Of a stretch of DNA of 36,506 nt, positions 34,845-36,506 are shown one piece after another. The position numbers were made by a program, and so were the translations under genes. The notes beneath the pieces were generated by a model. That model was not told the origin of the DNA. It saw nothing but the letters and a program-made list of their open reading frames with translations, and made no database searches. Numbering within the stretch: the stretch's first letter is position 1; each line of letters begins with the position of its first letter. Source of the DNA: Paenarthrobacter sp. PH39-S1 (GTDB lineage Bacteria; Actinomycetota; Actinomycetes; Actinomycetales; Micrococcaceae); the NCBI RefSeq assembly GCF_030063245.1, contig NZ_JASISR010000036.1, positions 1-36,506 of the forward strand, given 5' to 3'.

Positions 34845-35239
34845 GGGTGAATCAGTGAAATATTCAACGCCAAGGTATTGCCAGGCGGCGCAATGACCTG
34901 CGGTTGCCGGTTTGATCTGATTGGCGCGAGGCCAGGCGCAGCCGCCGATGGAGTTGATTTTGCTGGGCGTACTGGCTACGTCACCGTGACCTCGGGCTTG
35001 CCGAAGACGGCCTGGTCGTTGACGACGGAACTCCTATCGACCTACACAATCGCGACCTCTCGGCCGTCGGCCGCCGTTTTAACATCCAGATGTTGTAGAT
35101 ACACGCGACTAGCACCAGTTGAATCAGAGTGGCCCACCTCGGCATGGGCCGGCCCACTTGCAGGTGACGGCTGCTGACAGCCGGATTTAAGGCTCTCCAA
35201 AGCCTTGGATGCTGGAGGTGGAAAGGGCAAAAAAGAGGG

Positions 35240-35301
35240 TGTGCACAACGTGCACAATTTGGGCGTCGGATCGGGTCGTACTGGTGCCGGACTGGGCCGG
35301 A
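35240..35301 (+). repeat. 62-bp direct repeat, copy 2
   Basis: Gap-free match to 23640-23701 (54 of 62 identical), same strand, offset exactly 11,600 bp. It retains TGTGCACA, GTGCACA and CGGACTGGGCCG, but the first CGGACTGGGTCG has become CGGATCGGGTCG. It ends 47 bp before the DUF3090 start codon. Confidence 0.75.
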
Positions 35302-35336
35302 TAAGTGGGGACAAGGCGCCGTGATCGTCATGAGCC

Positions 35337-35342
35337 TAAAAT
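35337..35342 (+). promoter_or_regulatory. -10 box suggesting a leaderless DUF3090 transcript
   Basis: TAAAAT ends seven bases before the A of the ATG at 35349, placing transcription start at or next to the start codon. No Shine-Dalgarno is present before this ATG. Leaderless mRNAs are common in actinobacteria. No convincing -35 box is seen. Confidence 0.5.
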
Positions 35343-35348
35343 GCTTAC

Positions 35349-35903
35349 ATGCCTACAACTGTTCACGAGTTCGCCTGGCCTGATCGGGTCGTCGTCGGCA
35401 CCATTGGCGTTTCGGGGGCGCGCACGTTCTACCTGCAGGTGCGAACAGGGACGCAGATCGTGAGTGTTGCCCTGGAGAAGCAGCAGTCGGCTCTGCTCGC
35501 CGAGAAGATCGACGAAATTCTCGACCAGCTCATCACCCTTGAGGGCAACCCCTTCAGCATTCCCACCAGTACTCCCATTGGACTCGTCGACAATGACCCG
35601 CTCGAGGCTGTTCAGGAGCAGTTTCGCACGGGCGCCATGAGCCTGGGTTGGGACCCGACGACGGCGCAGATCGTCATAGAGGCCCACCCGGTCGCTGATG
35701 TCGGTGCTGATGACGACAATGAATCGCTTGATGAAGATGACGCTGACGCCTCCGAATTGCTGCTGGTGCGAATGCCGGTCGGCACCGCCCGCGCATTCGC
35801 CAAGCGCACCCGTGAGGTCGTGGATGCCGGGCGTCCGGCGTGCCCGCTCTGCGGGTATCCTGTGGACGCCGACGGGCACATCTGCACCCTTCCGGAGGTC
35901 TGA
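35349..35903 (+). CDS. DUF3090 family protein
   Basis: 184 residues, the usual length. Family patterns are HEFAWPDRVVVGTIGVSGAR, TFYLQVRTG, SVALEKQQSALLAEKIDEIL and FRTGAMSLGWD. An acidic linker (DDDNESLDEDDADASE) follows, then a C-terminal zinc-ribbon-like end RPACPLCGYPVDADGHICTL. The family is conserved in actinobacteria beside a SCO1664-family gene and mycothiol ligase mshC; its function is unknown. The gene is intact and its stop shares one base with the next ATG (TGATG), showing translational coupling. It suggests that chromosomal backbone resumes here, or that this is a moved duplicate. Confidence 0.88.
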   Translation: MPTTVHEFAWPDRVVVGTIGVSGARTFYLQVRTGTQIVSVALEKQQSALLAEKIDEILDQLITLEGNPFSIPTSTPIGLVDNDPLEAVQEQFRTGAMSLGWDPTTAQIVIEAHPVADVGADDDNESLDEDDADASELLLVRMPVGTARAFAKRTREVVDAGRPACPLCGYPVDADGHICTLPEV

Positions 35904-36240
35904 TGCCATTGCCCGACCTGGTGACCGCCAAGCTGACGCTCACCGGCCGCATCACTACGGCTTCAAACGCCACCTTCCTGGGCCGCACAGGCGGCGTGAT
36001 GGTCGTCTGTAAGCCGATAGCAGGCAAACGCCCGCTGTGGGATTTTCCCAGCGGCGCCCTGGCCCACCGAGAGGTGGCCGCTTACCTGGTCTCGGAGGTC
36101 TTCGGGTGGAACGGCGTGCCGCACCCCTGGCTGCGCGATGGTCCATGGGCGAAGGAATGGTGCAGCTCTGGCGGGAGCAAGACCCCGCTCAGAACGCCGT
36201 GAACTTGGTTGCTACGGAGTACGTGCCCGAGACCGGCTGG
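35903..36240 (+). pseudogene. SCO1664-family (PI3/4-kinase-like) protein, frameshifted and truncated
   Basis: Begins MPLPDLVTAKLTLTGRITTA and then VCKPIAGKRPLWDFPSGALA and HREVAAYLVSEVFGWNGVPH, as in actinobacterial SCO1664-family proteins. At about 36147 one G is missing after CCATGG, so DGPW continues as GEGMVQLWREQDPAQNAVNL in the next frame. After VATEYVPETGW (about 36240) homology stops and IS3-type DNA begins. Normal members have roughly 250 residues, so more than half of the protein is lost. A gene usually downstream, such as mshC, is not present. Confidence 0.8.
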
Positions 36241-36246
36241 AAACAC

Positions 36247-36384
36247 GGACTTCACACCGTCTTCTTTGTCGGCGATCTTCATCCAAAGGTGCAGGGCAGC
36301 AGGTGAACCACCGAAGTCCTTGGCGATCTGCGTGATGGGTGATTCGCCCTTGCGGGCAACCGCGACGACATCGCGGCGGAAGGT
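36247..36384 (-). pseudogene. IS3-family transposase OrfA fragment
   Basis: A minus-strand stretch reads FRRDVVAVARKGESPITQIA followed by KDFGGSPAALHLWMKIADKE, the HTH of an IS3-type OrfA (second subgroup, different from the element at 17388-18667). It is joined directly to the truncated SCO1664-family gene. No orfB follows on the minus strand below 36247, so only a remnant is left. Confidence 0.7.
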
Positions 36385-36424
36385 GCGGAGATGGTGACCG
36401 ACCTGGCTGCCGGGTAATCCGCTG

Positions 36425-36506
36425 GCGGCCACCACGGAGCAGACCCAACTAGTGATCCGCGATTTGATCCGCACGGGTTATCTGAAACGGCAGAAAACCC
36501 AGCCTG
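36425..36506 (+). pseudogene. Possible winged-HTH regulator fragment running off the window
   Basis: The plus-strand frame reads AATTEQTQLVIRDLIRTGYL then KRQKTQP to the window end. It resembles the recognition helix and wing start of MarR-like actinobacterial regulators (TERA-type helix, DLIxxGYL). There is no start codon, and it follows IS3-type DNA directly. The call is based on a short match. Confidence 0.3.

Larger units (their letters stand above)
34845..35348. other. About 500 bp without a supported gene, holding repeat copy 2 and a promoter
   Basis: No frame here has recognisable homology or a convincing start. It contains the second 62-bp direct repeat (35240-35301) and a TAAAAT box (35337-35342) just before the DUF3090 gene. 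Confidence 0.45.

Noticed and set aside
34878-35177. Plus-strand frame of about 100 codons before repeat copy 2
   Set aside because: No start signal, no domain and Ser/Arg-rich composition typical of chance frames in GC-rich DNA.

Overview
The window is GC-rich DNA from an actinobacterium. It is most probably Arthrobacter or a close Micrococcaceae relative: GTG/TTG starts are common, the right end carries the actinobacterial DUF3090 / SCO1664-family pair, and the right half holds actinobacterial-type IS and recombinase remnants. The genus is inferred from protein style; no rRNA or other marker is present. It falls into two contrasting halves.

Left half (1-15.9 kb): an intact catabolic and transport region of 14 genes with no lesion. 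A minus-strand run (8756 down to 225) encodes, in transcription order, a polar amino-acid ABC transporter (lipoprotein, permease, ATPase), a D-2-hydroxyacid dehydrogenase, an amidohydrolase-3 protein, a ThDP-dependent 2-oxoacid decarboxylase-like enzyme and a divergent M20 amidohydrolase. A regulator made of two tandem Lrp/AsnC units is divergent from it. A class I/II aminotransferase and a TetR regulator follow. Divergent from tetR is a second amino-acid-type ABC transporter, followed by a canonical M20 amidohydrolase. Together they suggest uptake of amino acids or acyl-amino-acid conjugates, deacylation, transamination to a 2-oxoacid, then decarboxylation or reduction. The substrate cannot be read from the sequence.

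Right half (15.9-36.5 kb): a mosaic, heavily decayed accessory region. It holds an IS21 istA fragment joined to an unrecognised hydrophobic protein split by an amber codon; an IS3-family element with three frameshifts; an Mrr-like nuclease; a frameshifted IS110-family transposase; a RelE/HigB-like toxin with an XRE-ImmA/IrrE fusion; a 23-nt tRNA 3' end with a terminator; an RHH-Doc module; a two-component system with a frameshifted kinase; and remnants of two overlapping tyrosine recombinases (RIT-like). These abut a broken oligopeptide-type ABC system, a parallel beta-helix protein with a nonsense codon and an internally deleted GH20 hexosaminidase, probably a dead glycan-use locus. Then come an IS630 tail, an SDR lacking the usual Tyr, a metal-binding-protein fragment, and DUF3090 with a SCO1664-family gene broken by a frameshift and IS3 DNA. 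Intact genes here include both toxin-antitoxin modules, the nuclease and the response regulator.

Two 62-bp direct repeats (54/62 identical, same orientation, exactly 11,600 bp apart) bracket 23.6-35.3 kb. The left copy lies 48 bp before the tRNA 3' end. They are the least explained structure in the window and may mark an integrated segment. No CRISPR array, rRNA or complete tRNA was seen.
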